Shown piece by piece: positions 46,352 through 59,489 of a DNA stretch of 64,000 nt. The stretch is from the NCBI RefSeq assembly GCF_016545825.1, contig NC_052622.1, forward strand, positions 43,919,263-43,983,262, in the 5' to 3' direction. The notes under the pieces were generated by a model. That model ran no database searches. It saw only the letters and a program-made list of their open reading frames with translations, and was not told the origin of the DNA. The stretch is from Eucalyptus grandis. Its lineage: Eukaryota > Streptophyta > Magnoliopsida > Myrtales > Myrtaceae. Positions within the stretch are counted from its first letter, which is position 1. Every line of letters starts with the position of its first letter. The translations under genes and the position numbers were made by a program.

Positions 46352-49331
46352 CGTTCACATCACAACCTGACTTATATGTTGAATTATACGGAACTCTTCT
46401 CCTCCTTTGTCAAACTTCTTCTGGAACTGAAAAGGCATGTACTTCATTTCTATTTTTTGAAGGCAAATAGAAAACTCTAGTTCCTGTTGGAGAGACATCA
46501 GCTTGTCGCAATCGGAGATTTCTAGTCGGGAAAGACAAGGCATTGCTCCTTCATCCATCTTCCACTCCTTTAGGTTGTCCATGTAATTTAGGACTAGAGA
46601 CTTGAGTAGTGGAAAACCGCTGCCACTGCAAACCATTTCCTTTCCTAGATAGACGTGCCTTGTTTGGCAAAGAATCTTCAAGTTTGGCAGCTCCCCTAAT
46701 GTGGTCAATGGATCTGCCTCAAGTTCAGAATCCACGTAGCTTAATTTGGTAATACTTGGAGGGAATTGGTTCAGTGTCGGTAAGTTCTTTAGCTTACACT
46801 CCACATGCAACTTGTGAATGTGAGGACAACCCAATGGGACTTCATTAAAGTTTAATCTCTCTGATGAATCCCTCGGAAGTATTCTTCAATGACAAGATTT
46901 GAAGACAGCTTAATGTTGTGCCCCATGTCTTGAAGCTTTTAGCCAACTTGTTGAAGTATTTAGGCTCACTCAGTTCCAGCTTTCTAAGATTGGCCAACTT
47001 GAGGGGGTCCATCACCAGACTCATATCTGCTGGAAAGTTCACCAATATCTTCAGGTTTCTCGGACTCCCCAATTGCATCTTATTAGTGAAGTTATAACAA
47101 TGCCAGGTAAAATATAAGTTTCTCAGACCTTTGATCTTCCAGATCGCATTTGGTAATGCTGCAAGTGAGTTATTGCTCAAGTCTAGGGTCTGCAGAAACT
47201 TCAAGTTTCCTATGGATAATGGTCATTCTAGTGATACGATATTAATGTTATGAAAACCTAATCAAGTGAATCAACTTTCCTATGTCTTTGGGTAGCTTCA
47301 ATGGTACAGGAAATTCCATGCCATCAAGGTCCAAGACTCTTAAGCAATTCGAAGTTGCTGAAAACATGCTTTAGCTGCCAATCTTTGAAGTCTAGGGTCT
47401 GCTGAAATTTCAAGTTTCCTATGGATGATGGTAATTCTAGTGATCCAATATTGATGTTACTAAAACTTAAAAATCTCAAATGAATCAACCTTCCAAATGT
47501 CTTTGGGTAACTTCAATGGTGCAGGACTTTTCATGCCTTCAAGGTCAAGACTATGCAATTTGAAGTTGTTGAAAACGTGCTCTAGCTGCCATCTTTCACT
47601 ATGAACCTTCTTGCTTGGAAGTACAAGAGGACCCGCAGGTGGGAACATGATCCCGTTCTTCTGAGAGAGGAGACAGCGATACGCAATTTTTCTGGTCCAC
47701 ACTGAATGCAAGCCTTCAGATTTCAGATTCTACCATTTGCTGCCAACGTGGGAGGCATGGGGGAAGTTGCAGACTCCACTGACTTTCTCTCATTTTGTTG
47801 ATAAATGACCTCAACTCTTTGCATTTAACAGGCATACGTCTTGGATATGGTCATGGAGGCGGCACCCTTTGAACCTTCCAGTAGAACCAACTTTTGCCAC
47901 TTGAGCCATGCACCTATCTATGAGCTCATACAGATAGTTCTCTGCTATAGCTTCCACTTCCTCCATTATTCCGTCTTCCGAACACTATTCTGTCTGCCAT
48001 CCACATCTGGATCAATTTCCTCATAAGAATGTCAGAATCCTCCAGAAAATGACTCAGATATAGGAAGCATGGTTTTAGTCGATATGGAAGTTCCTGGTAG
48101 ATTAAAGCTAAAACTTTGGATACTCAGAGAATTCATCATAGCTTTTTTTTCTTCTTAGGTATAAATTTAGGTTTTCCTTTACCAATTCCCACTCGTGTAA
48201 TGAATGCTTTTTTGAAAGCACCTCCCAGCACAGTAATAGCCGATGATAGACCAGCACATCTTCTAAGCATTTTCTTTGCTGACTCCACAATGTTTGTGTC
48301 AATGTGTAATTATAGGAAGGAAGAAAATCAGAATATGCACACTCAGCCAAGTAGGAGATTTTTATAGAGGATATTATTCTGCTCTAGGACATTTCCATCC
48401 GAAGAGTTTAGTCTGAATCAAATGTAGGAAAACTTAATATATTTATATATAATATCTCTGTTTGGTCATATGCTGTCTAGTTTCATAGGAGCTGGACTGC
48501 GGACGTGGATGGTGAATCAATGTAGCGATTAATTATGCTTCTTATATTATGTTTTATGTGTATGCAATGCCCACAAGCCCCGTAAAATAGTTCATTGTAT
48601 GCCAATACTTTTTCTTAATCATGTTTTAATTAATGAACTTAAAAGAAAGTTAATCCTATGCCACATGATGATGGTTCTGTAGTTGGTGGGAGTGCCTGGC
48701 TCATCCCTCAGTGGAAATGCCTTCTTCTGGAACAGTGGCCAACTCTGTTCCTTATGCAAACTCCAGGGCTTGTGGACAAGAACTCCTGGATCTGCATCTT
48801 TTTGCCACTTCTTTTACATGTCTAGTGATCAAGATTTTGCTTCATCCATTCCTTAACGGTAAGGCGGGACTTAAGCGGTTCCAAGCCTCGATGCTCCAGG
48901 TGTCATCAAGGATCACCAAGCATTTCTTCTGCAGAATTTGGTCAATTTCCTTCACCAGCTCTTCATTTATTAGTTTCAAGATTTGATCCCTCCCCACATC
49001 TGAAAAAGAGATTAGCTTATACGACATTCCTCTTAAAACATTGGTCGCTTGGCATTGTTAAGATACATAAACGCAAGCAAAGCAATCAGGACAATGCCTC
49101 ACATACACATTGCAGTAAACTTTTTTAGCCATTGGGGTCTTCCCAACCCCCCCCCCCATGCCACATATTGCAACCACAGGGCAAGTTTTCTTTTCATCTA
49201 CATCTCTCAAGAATCTTTGCATCTGCTTCAGTTCGGTGCACAGATCCTTGAGCTGAGCGCTTAAACCACACCACAATGAGGTTGGCCTTGGCCAGCCCTT
49301 TTACTGAGAATGATACCCCCATCTCGGCCAT
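46352..49331 (-). pseudogene. Broken CC-NB-LRR resistance gene relic, RPP8/RPP13-like
   Basis: Minus-strand pieces appear in NLR order but in shifting frames. The coiled coil starts at 49331 (MAEMGVSFSVKGLAKA), then LCTELKQMQRFLRDVDEKK runs almost directly into the P-loop ICGMGGGVGKTPMAKKVY, so most of the CC-NB linker is missing. Kinase-2 is KKCLVILDDTWSIEAWNRL (about 48950-48860), followed by RNBS-C-like WPLFQKKAFP. A degraded GLPL region lies near 48230 and CFLYLSHFLEDSDIL (RNBS-D) near 48050. An LHDHIQDVCL (MHD-type) block is near 47850. LRRs run from 47711 to 46355, ending LDKGGE-type (KKFDKGGEEFRIIQHISQVV). An extra Gly in the P-loop lies in a C10 run on the plus strand at about 49149-49158. 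These defects make it non-functional as read. Confidence 0.85.
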
Positions 49332-49339
49332 GTGATGCT

Positions 49340-52112
49340 CTTTTCTCATAGAAAATGACAGGTTGATGATTACTTCTGGTCTACTTAGTCTATGAACCTC
49401 CAAATTATATTTTTGTTGTGCCGGTAGTTATCATTGCACAGACGATGTTGCTGTTTTAAATCTGTCAAAAGCGTAGTTGTGCTAGTATCTTTAGTTTCAT
49501 AATGACAAGTTTTCCAAGAATTCTTCCATTCTAAACTTGCAGGGTTGGTGATAAGATGAGTAAAGTAGGAGAAAAGAATAAAGAGAATTCGTTGAGAAAC
49601 AGAGTCTTTGTGATGAAGGGAGACTTATTAGCTAGTTTGGATGATAATCGAATTCAATTATTTCCTTCTAGCATTCCTATGGTTCTCACGTCTCCTATCC
49701 AAGCATCTTCTCTCGGTCTTTTGGAGTTAACAAAATTCAACTGGCTTTTCGCTTTCGGCAAAGGGAGAAATATTGTAGTAATTAGTACATATGACTTATG
49801 GAGGAACTTGTAGGCTTTTTGCTTTTGGCATCCTCAATTAATGATCACCATGAAAAGCTTCAGTGACTCGGTTACTTGCATGGAATCCAATGACCTCAGT
49901 GCAGCAGGGATGAGGCTGTTATTTCTTGATGCATCAAAGTTATGTGCCTCTTGCCATTAGTTAAAATAAACATAAAGATCATGTGCCTATAAATGAATCA
50001 GGTCCACCGAGCCTATTTTACCAATTTCATGTTGCATGCCCTGCTACCTAGTTAGGATTAATCAAGCTGTCATGTAAATCTCAAAGCTCTTGATTGATAA
50101 AGATATCAAAACTTTGAAAATGCTGCTGCCATAATGCGTCAATAGCGGTGTTGTCTAGGGAACTGTTACCGGGTGCACCAAGGTATGCTAGAACCCTTGG
50201 ATCCAGTCCTACCTCTAACCGCCTGGGGTCCGTCTCAGAAAGCTTCCCTAGCAGTGGAACTGATCATCCGCGCTCCAGCTTTCGACAAAGAAGGTATGAA
50301 GTTCTAAGCTGTATGAGTGCCCATGTAAACTTGGAGCTGTCAATTATTCTGTTTGCAGACTCGCGTAACTGTATTGAATCTGTTGATTTAGTTAAACAAG
50401 GACATTTTATTGTATCTCATCATCATTGCGTGTCGGCTGCCAGTTTGCTCAGAGAAGTAGGGAGAAGACATGCTTTTTCTTACATTTGTGTGTTTTCCTC
50501 TTTTCCTAGATATGCTAAGTCGATCTTGTACCTTGGATTCACTAATTAGCGGAGAAACTTCTAAACCAATTGTGCCGACATTTCCAGGCCCTATTGTAAA
50601 TAGTACGTATCAAGTTGTCCTTTTAAGGTTCTTAGATTGCAATTCCAAATCCTCCTCGTGAGAACCAAGACCAGAAATCCTACCCCGGGCCCCCCGCCGG
50701 GCTAAAAACACCCCAACCCCACCCCGAAAGTCTTGATTTTGAAGTTCATTAACATACTACTGAAATCATAAAGTCTAACCATTTTCTGTGAGATGGATGT
50801 ACTGTCTTCACACCAGCACTATGCGAGACAGTTCAACAGAGACATTAAATTGGCGTGTGGAAAGAAGAATTGTCATTGGTTCATGCACTCTTAAGTTGTC
50901 AATTATAGTGCGAGAGTAGAATAAACCATCCATCTGCCATGTGTAGATGGCACTCTTTCACGCATAGTAGCATTGCGGGAGCGTAAACACTATCGAGCAA
51001 CCTTAACCATCCCGAGATTGAGAAGATTTTCTTGGTCCAGGCTTGCAATATTTAGGAAGTACCACATGGTGCTTCAAACTTCACAAAAGCACCATCTTGG
51101 TACACTTCTTTTTGGGGGGGATTGTGGTCTGGTTGGCGACTTTGAAACACAAGAACCAGCATCATCCAAAGTTACATGGGCTTGTCCATTTTACTGGGAG
51201 GCCTTCAAGCCCATCTATTGTTTATGCATTGACATTATATATTTCTACACATTTGAGAAAATTACTAGCACATTGAGAAAGTTGCTCTCCTGGGATGCTA
51301 TCGCGTGTCTTTTAGCACGGGGCTGTGGAAAGATCGTGATGTATGTATTTCTTTTGTGGAAGAACTGGTGGATTGTCATGACTTGGTGAGGATTTCCACA
51401 GCTAGCTCTCAGTCAGGCAACATTTTTCTAGCGTGAACTCTCAATTATAGAAATTCATAAGCGAAGTTTTTTCCTCATAACATGCTGATATTTTTCAAGA
51501 GCGGCGAGTTAGTCCAAAAAGTGATCAGACCAATTTCCATGATTAGCTCTCCACATCTATCAGCTAAAGCTAATGCAGACAAGAAATTACAAAAAGCAAA
51601 CCTTTCTTCTGGATCTGTTCTATTGTCCAACCAACTATGACAGAGGGAGAGGGTGACCTAAACCAATAGGCATTCTCACCAAGAAAGATCGATAGCGAAT
51701 AAATAAACAAAGTATCTTCAATCACAAACCAAAGTCCAGAAGCACCTTTTAAAATAAACACAAACACCCCCAAAAAGAAAGGGAAAAAAATTGAAAGAGC
51801 CATGGAAGGAAGAGATATCAGAGAGCTAAAAGGACAGCAGACAGCCCTGAAACAAGGGATTGACAATTTCTTAGAAATCAACATTCCGAGATTCTATGTT
51901 GTCTCTCTTTTCATCTCTCTCTCTCTCTCTCTCTCTTCATTAGCTCATCTATGATCCTTCTTGTTATTCCTGTTCTTTCTTGTTTCTGGTCTCTGATTTT
52001 GTTCAGATCACAATTCAACTGGGGACTATATAAGCCAAACATGAGTACACATAAACACGTACGATATTGGTAATGTTAGATGAGGAAGAGTTGTAAGAAG
52101 CAGTTACCGAAA
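49340..52112. other. Intergenic region between the NLR relic and the DUF1645 gene
   Basis: Contains one exon-like segment at 50146-50293 (+) described as a finding. The open frames at 49556 and 50973 match nothing I know. A CT tract at about 51917-51936 and the DUF1645 3'UTR lie toward the end. Confidence 0.4.
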
Positions 52113-52904
52113 TCATCTCCTAATCTTCTTGTCCTTTCCATTCCCCAGAAACGAACCCAAACCTAGGAAACTAGCGGTCCCTTTCGAAATGGAAGGAGTT
52201 GGCACGTTCAATACTGGACTAACTCTAACCCTGTGCGCGTAAGTTCCGTGGCTGTTCTTCTTCAATGGAGGCTTTTGAGGCCTTGAATTCACATTATTTG
52301 AAGAAGAGGATGATGTTGATGATGAAGAAGACGATGACGACAACGATTTTGGCCATGTAATAGATGGTTGCTTCTGTGTCGCTTTTTTGGGATTCGGAGC
52401 TGAACCGGTCGAATTGCTTCTTGACAAAAGTGGGAATGAGCAAATCAAGCTCTTCTTTTGGACACCTTCTGAGTTGAGACTTGAACTCCTCCTGAATCCC
52501 CAAAAAGACTTAGGGACGGGCTTTTCCTCTGAGTCCAACCTTGGCACTACGATCTCCTTTATGCTTGCTTTCTTTTTGCTCTCGTCACTTGGAGGACAAG
52601 GGATTGGAGGTGGTAAAGAAGAAGGAAGTGCTTCGCCTTCATGTTTCGAAGTCCCATTTGGAGCAGCAGTGTTGTTTCTCTGTTGAATCTGGACAGGAAG
52701 AATCATGCCATTCGCGAAAAGCTCGTCAGCTGAGGAAGATTCATAGTCAAAGCTATGACAGATGCTGAACTCAAAATCAGAGTTCCTGTCCGAAAGGCAG
52801 AAGGGACCTAATTCAGCCTTGATGGATTCCGCAGTTGCCATATCTCTTGATCCCGGCTCATATGAAAATGACATACGAGGAGGACTACTTATTTCTGAGC
52901 ACAT
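52113..52904 (-). CDS. DUF1645 family protein, complete
   Basis: A 263-residue frame. It begins MCSEISSPPRMSFSYEPGSR and continues with DFEFSICHSFDYESSSADELF, the conserved FxF / SADELF / G-I-P block (SADELFANGMILPVQ) that marks plant DUF1645 proteins. The middle is Pro- and Ser-rich with KSFWGFRRSSSLN and LICSFPLLSRSNSTGS, typical of the family. The end is basic (GNGKDKKIRR). Molecular function is unknown; some relatives are stress-responsive and nuclear. A strong acceptor (TTTCTTCCAG) lies 18 bp upstream of the ATG on the minus strand, so a 5'UTR intron or an additional upstream coding exon is possible. A poly-Ser run (SLSSSSSSSSTSSSSS) reflects a repetitive stretch. Confidence 0.85.
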   Translation of the reverse strand: MCSEISSPPRMSFSYEPGSRDMATAESIKAELGPFCLSDRNSDFEFSICHSFDYESSSADELFANGMILPVQIQQRNNTAAPNGTSKHEGEALPSSLPPPIPCPPSDESKKKASIKEIVVPRLDSEEKPVPKSFWGFRRSSSLNSEGVQKKSLICSFPLLSRSNSTGSAPNPKKATQKQPSITWPKSLSSSSSSSSTSSSSSNNVNSRPQKPPLKKNSHGTYAHRVRVSPVLNVPTPSISKGTASFLGLGSFLGNGKDKKIRR

Positions 52905-55796
52905 CCCTTGACCGTAGTAAGCTGGAAGAAACAGAAGGTGTCGGTTCAGGAAAATTTGAAATTTATCAAGGATGTTCAGTATAAGAGGAAGTTTGGAGCA
53001 AACAGGAATTGGCAGAGGAGAAACTTCTCAGAAGCTTGAAGATGTCACGGGATCTATGACATTCTTAAACCAGACCAGAGTCTCAGGTTTCTTAATTCTC
53101 TGAATGGAGGAGATGGGAGTTGTCTCTTTCCTGTCAGAGGAGGAGGAGAAGAAGAAGAAGAAGCAAGTGGTCTGAGCAAGAGGCCTACATGTACACATTT
53201 GCTCTAAGTTTGAGGCACCATATATACAATGCTTTCTGAACGATGGAGAGAGAGACTTTGAATTGTTATTAGGCCTCTGCTGGTACAAACGATGCAAGTA
53301 TAAACTTATGGGCAAGGAAATTATTTTTATGCAGAGAGAGAGAGAGAGAGAGAAGGAGGGAGGGAGGGTACTAAACCTGAAGTTCTTTGTGGATGAAGTT
53401 TATTAGAACTCTAACAACAGATGACTATGGCTAATTTGCTACCCCCTGAAGTACGAAACCCTAAGACGCGCTTAATATGACCGGCACGTAATCAACAGGT
53501 CACAATGTTTAGGAAAATCATGGGCGAAATTCATGGCGACCATTTTGGTTGGCCCTAGAAGCAACTGTCGAAAAATAAAGAAACCCAAAATCAAAGGCAA
53601 AAAGAAAACAAAAAAGTCAAGTGTCACGTCGACCTTCATTCGCACTTTTTCGTTTTTCTTTTTTGTTTTAGAAAAAGATGAAAAGACTCAGCAGGCATGA
53701 GATTACTCCTCATCATGTAAATTGACTAGTGGGGCTTCTCATTTCAACAACCGACCTGTCTTTTGTTCTTTTGCCGATAGCTTCTGTGTTTTAGCTTTCA
53801 ATGAATTTAATGAGATGAGACATCGATTCTTCCAATGTGTCTGTTTTCTAGATTCTCGAACTAAATAGCCCTGTCATTCGTTCACCGCTATGCCTTTTAG
53901 TTGGACCGATCTTTTCATTGATTACATCCTCTGGTCTTTCTGATGTTTATTTAGGATAGCAATACCATGTTTGTTTGCCTCTCAATTTTCCTACTTTTCA
54001 GGTTGAAACGGTGGTTCGCATCAAACTTCTCGCCCTGATATGACTCAAAACCACACTTCGTCTTCTTCTTTCTGCTAATCAATAGAGGAAACTGGCTAAA
54101 ATATGCCGATGATGTTCAATATTTGTCCCTCTCAAGCCTCAATACAGTGAAACATATCTGTATTATTTGGTATTCTTGTGTATGCCTAGATGTTGTCATG
54201 CAAATGAGACCGAGAGTAAGTGTGGCTGGTGCTGTTCAGAGAATCCTGACCTAGTGTTTTTATTCATCGTAGTTGATTTGCACGATTGATGCACAAATTT
54301 TGCATGTCCTTTCTCTTCTTTCTACTGGGAGAAAGGACAGATAGTATGAGGTGAGTAACTATTGATAATAAATCTTCCAGTTTGTATACATCGCAATGTC
54401 AAGTGATTCAGAGTTCGCACCATCTCCAACGATGATAATTTCATTCATAGTTTGATGTATCAAACCTAACACAAATTCATTCATCTTACTCACTAGCAGC
54501 TACATTCAATTACATGGTTCTTTCTATGATATCTGTATTTCAGGTTCAAACTCGAAAGATTTTCCAAGGTTTTCTTATTCTATTCGACTTTTTGATGAAG
54601 CATATGTCTTACCAGACCAACAGACCCAAGATTCCAGAGGCTTGACAATAGATCTTTGCTTCACTGACAAGTTTTTCACTTTGTTCTTTTTTTCAATAAA
54701 GGAGCATCTGTGGATAAAAGGGATCTTTTCCCCCTTAAGAACATTTTATCTTGACTCTGTTTCATGAAATAATAAACTACAAAGTTGTTGTCGAGCACAT
54801 TCAAAAGAACATGAGAGCATCTCGGTGAAGCAAAATAAATACTGTTTGAAGATCAAAATCAATTGGAGGCGTGCACTCTAGACGTGTCATAGGTTTTCAG
54901 ATAAACCTCCACATTACGTAATATCAACGTCATGGTCTAAAATAATTGTACAAGACACACCAACCATTACCAGCTACCGAATTATCTAAACCACAACTAT
55001 TTTTCTTTTTTCTTTATTTTTTTGGACTGACTTGGTCAATTCACAAACATAATATAAACTTCAAATTGTACCACATCATGATTCAATTCGTGCCGGCATA
55101 TACATACTTATATATATAATCGATCTATGACTTTTTCCAAACTATTTTTTTCTGGTATGCTACTGGAATGAAACAGCCTCATTGTTGACATGAATATGAT
55201 AAGCAAGCCTTTGGTTGGATTACTATACGTGGAGATTTGTAAGTATCTGTGGAGGGAGGGCCCATGTCCTTCATCATGGACGCCTGATGGATATTATTTT
55301 AAATATTTTGAGACTCACAACAAATAATTTCTTTCCTTCTGAATTATTCCAATGAGTTCTCAGTACACAGCATAATTATTAATGAACTTGGGCTAAGATA
55401 CTTGAGTTATCATTTTGGTTTTCCCCTTAAGGTGAAACACTGAGTGATTATGATCTCAATTGGTCTTCGTTTCTTTGGTTGCAAGCCATTCTTTTGGCCT
55501 GTTTGTGGCGGACCGCCGGAAAAGAAGTGCACTCCACTACCTTTTGAAGCTCTACTAAAACGTCATACTCAGCTAGTGAAATCATTTATGTTCTTGAAGC
55601 ATTTCTGTCCATAATCCTCATGGTATACTTAGAGATATGCTTGATCTTAAGAAAGATTATATATCTTGTTTCTTTTTGCAAGATTTTGAGAGCAGTTCGT
55701 GGAATTTGTTTGAATCCTAATAGAAGTTGCCCCCTACTTCTACCATTGTTGAATGTCGATAAAATTGGCACACATCTACTTGTAATTTTAACCACC
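52905..55796. other. 5' flank of the DUF1645 gene and gene-poor DNA
   Basis: The part to about 53390 should be the 5'UTR, its intron and promoter on the minus strand; a GA tract lies at about 53333-53352. From 53.4 to 55.8 kb I see no gene or RNA. Confidence 0.45.
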
Positions 55797-55832
55797 AGAT
55801 CATGTGAGCCACAAATGGGGCTCACATGATCT
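55797..55832. repeat. Perfect 14-bp inverted repeat with 8-bp loop
   Basis: Left arm AGATCATGTGAGCC (55797-55810), loop ACAAATGG, right arm GGCTCACATGATCT (55819-55832). Pairing is perfect and stops abruptly at both ends. Confidence 0.95.
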
Positions 55833-58800
55833 AATATATGTGATGAAATCGACGGCTTTGCCTTGGAGGAATGGGTTATTCCTCAGGATACTTCCAAGTG
55901 CAATCCTTGGCTGTTGGCATTATGATGTCGTTTGTCCTTTCTTCCCATCAAAGATCTTTCTTCCCACGTTATATTTCATACTTGAATTGCATCTTGCCAG
56001 CATTGCTGTAAGCAATTCAAGATAAAGAGAAATGCATGTCTACCCTCTTTTGGCGACCTTGCACAAGATTTTGGTGATCAACAATAATTCACTTTGTCCT
56101 TTCGAGCAAAATAATAATAAAAAAATTCAACTTTCGACGATCTCTCGTAAGGGTGTCTAGTCCTTCCACTCTAGACCCAAAAATAGAAGAGCATGAAGTT
56201 GGGTTAAATGAAAGGAGAAATCCAAGTGATCAGTGAAGGTGAGAGTGGATCGAACCGATTTGATGGGTGAACTGTTTGGTGTTTGGTGTTTGGTATGGAT
56301 GGTAGGGTTCAATGCTGATGCATGATGGCTATTGTATCCACAGACAACCATTTTCATCTTCTTCTTGGACATGTTTCATCCTCTCTTCAAAAGATCTTGT
56401 CAACTTGCAATGTGGGGAAGTTCAACTCGTGAAAGGAGAAGGAGAGAGACAACTATTGGCTGCAATTTTCTCTGGCAAGCAAATGCTTGTTCTTCATTTC
56501 GACAACCAAGAAACCCCACCCTTGGATCCATGCAGGACATGTTATCTCTCGCATCTTCTAGGGTATGAAAGCATAGACGGGACACATCAGTAACCAAGTC
56601 CAAAACCATGAATAATGCGGTCTCCATGGATTTAATACTCACTATTACATGTTCATCATGAGTCGACAGTTGCCTCTTTTGATTGTCCAGACAAAAGTCA
56701 TTACGTGTGTACTTGAATTGAGTCGAGCGGTGACTTTATACTCATGCCATTGATTAGGCAATGCGTGTGCAGAAAGAAGATGCGTCTAATTTCTAAGTAT
56801 GCCATAGTCCCTTGTGGTTGAGGTGACAGTGTCAGGCAGAGGGAGCGAGAGAGGCTTATACGATTCGTGCACAGCTGGTGGACGATCTCCAGCTAAACAT
56901 ACCTTCTAGTCGCAGGCAAATTGATGGTGGGCATGAGGGGGTGGGCAAAAGGCATAGCAGGGAGAGAATGGAAATTCAGACTTTGATAGAGATGGGATCT
57001 GAATTTTCGCTTTCGTTGCTGGGGGCAGAGCTCCATCTTTTGGCATGAGGGATGTAGTAATTTCAACGTTTGCTTTTGCAAAAGTAAATTCGGGACCAAG
57101 GTTGCTTTGTTGGGTTACACTGTCAATAATGATCCCAGGAAAGCACGAGAGAACGGGATGTTTGAGCAAAAAGATGAAGAAGAGGAAGAACATGAGTTCT
57201 GTATTTGTTTTGTGAATAGTGAATACTCATGTTATCAGTACTTCTGTTTGGCTCTTAAGAAGTGTGCAAGAACTTCAGGCTCACGCTAAGTTCTTCATGA
57301 TTTCTTGTTCCTTCTTCTCGATGAAGCAAGAAAGAGAATGCTACGCATGAGGAGAACAAATGGGCGTGTGGAATTTTTATCTAAAAGCATCAAAAGCACT
57401 CCCAGCAGCCAGCACAGCAAGCCTCTCTGACTCAAGGGTTTAGATATCACAATTGTGTCCTACCCATGAAACCACTATGAGTGCAGTATTTATACCAAAC
57501 TGAATTTGGACCATCGGAGATGATGGGTCTGATATGAGTTTCGCATATCTCCTGCCACATCAAATGGACCATATTGAATTTGAATTAAGTTCTTGGAACA
57601 CCTTCTCTTGCTTAGAAGCCTCCTTATAACCCAACGAAAACAACTCAAGGTGTGGGAAAGAAAACGAAAGGAAGTTGCTTGCTAATCCTATTTTTCGAGG
57701 CCGAGCGGGGACCGGCTTTTCTATGCAATGCCCTTTTTCAAACCTGCCCATTTGACTTTCCTGCCTCAAGCGGCCACTTGGCGGCAAGGCCAATCAACAA
57801 GTGTAACTCGTATTCTGGAAAGTGCCCTTATGAGATTCTTGGGGCCAAGCCGGACTTGACTACACAAGGTCCAAGTCATGGTCTCGGCCCATGAAATCCA
57901 GCCCAAGATCTGTTTTGGGCCGAGGAGACAGTTTCATCTTCGGGCCCAGCCGACCTAGTACTGCTTCAGATGGTTGAGGAGTCTATGATCATTTCAAGGC
58001 TCAAGCTGTCCTAAATCAAATTCCAAATGCTCTCAAGACGTTTGAATTTCGAGCAGCAAATAAAAAAATTGAAAAGATTCTTCGAGAAAGTGATATCTCG
58101 TCAAAACTGATGGGACCCTTTTATTTGTGGATCAATTTTTTGTCAAATTTTTCATTATCAATAAATTTTTCAAGAAAAAAAAAACCTATTAGAAGAATCC
58201 ATAATTTCGAAAAGTTAAAAATAAATAAGTCACAAGCCATCGTTTATATTGATAAGTTTTTTTAGACACTTACTCATACTTATTGGAATTTATAGGCACG
58301 AGAAAAGAATCCGTGTTTTTCGTCACCAACTATATAAAATCAAATTTTTTGATAGCATTTTTCCATTTCACTGTTGTAGAAATTTGACTCAAAGTATGTC
58401 ATGGTCTGATTGTCTTCTTCCAATTCAGCACTCACCTGGTATTGCCATCGTTATCTGTTTATCTTCGAGTGGCTCTGAGGTTTCATTTCCATCACCTTCA
58501 AATCATCACCTTTCGCTATCTCCCCGAAATAATTCACGTAAGTGGACTTGCCTTTCGAAAGCATTATCCATTTCAATTGTGGTGCTGAGAAAGATTGGAA
58601 AAGAATGGAATGGACTGTCGCATATATTTGATCGCAACAATGCCACTGGGGAACAGGTCGCGAAGTAGTCTATATTGAGTTTCCAGTCGAACCGGACCTT
58701 GTGAACGTGTTAGAATAGGCCTTGATAACTATTACGACAAATTCTTTAACATTACTAGCTATTCACTGAGAGAATTTTATGGCCCCTTCTTTCAAGAAAA

Positions 58801-59072
58801 GCGAGGAGGATGAAAGTATATGTATTGTTTTTATGAGGAGTGATATGTTGTATCTTGAATTTGGCCAAGAATCAACAATGTTTACTCGCCATTCTGTCCG
58901 GATCATAGAGGAAATCAAAGTAGATCTAAAAATACTATACGTTACTATTTGACTTCTAACTAGACAAGATTAGTAGCTTCTTCCCCTATGTGTGATTCTT
59001 GATATATTTACTTATCTTTATATGTAGCCTTTTGCCTATAGTTTTTTTTTATTTTATATATGTACTTATCTT
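55833..59072. other. Gene-poor region
   Basis: Open frames here are short and overlap on both strands without family resemblance. A minus-strand segment ending in a donor-like ACTAGAAG|GTATGT at about 56904 is exon-like but unassigned. No other element is supported. Confidence 0.4.
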
Positions 59073-59458
59073 AGGGTTAATGCCACGACAAAATTTTAAA
59101 TTAATACACTTATAATAAATTTACCTCAAATTAATTTTTTAATCATAAAAAATTTAAAACTGATATGTTTGTAATAAATTTACCTTCAATTACTTTTCAT
59201 TAAGATATATGGTCACATTGTTGAGTTGAATTGCTGAGTTGAATAACACATGACAATCAATTAGTGTACCCAGTTTAGGGTTTTATCCTCCGTCTGTCAT
59301 AAGTTTCATAGTATTAATCCAATTTAATAAAAATTAAAGAAGGGTAAATTTGTTACAAATATATCAATTTATGGTTTTTGGCGATCAAAAAATTAATTTT
59401 AAGTAATCTTATCACAAATGTACCAGTTTGAGACTCTTTTTTTCGTGGTATTAACCCT
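59073..59458. mobile_element. MITE with 16-bp terminal inverted repeats
   Basis: The left terminus AGGGTTAATGCCACGA and the reverse complement of the right terminus AGGGTTAATACCACGA differ at one base. The interior is AT-rich with repeated ATAAATTTAC and TTAATTTT motifs and no coding capacity. Flanking sequences (TTATCTT and TATTCTT) do not form a clear duplication. Confidence 0.7.
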
Positions 59459-59473
59459 TATTCTTAATACTTA

Positions 59474-59489
59474 TATGTAATCTTAACTT
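59474..59489. repeat. Target-site duplication, left copy (SINE 2)
   Basis: TATGTAATCTTAACTT, repeated exactly at 59691-59706. Confidence 0.85.

Noticed and set aside
56893..57193. Possible small secreted peptide gene on the minus strand
   Set aside because: Two overlapping frames are open and neither shows a known peptide motif. The donor-like site alone is not enough.
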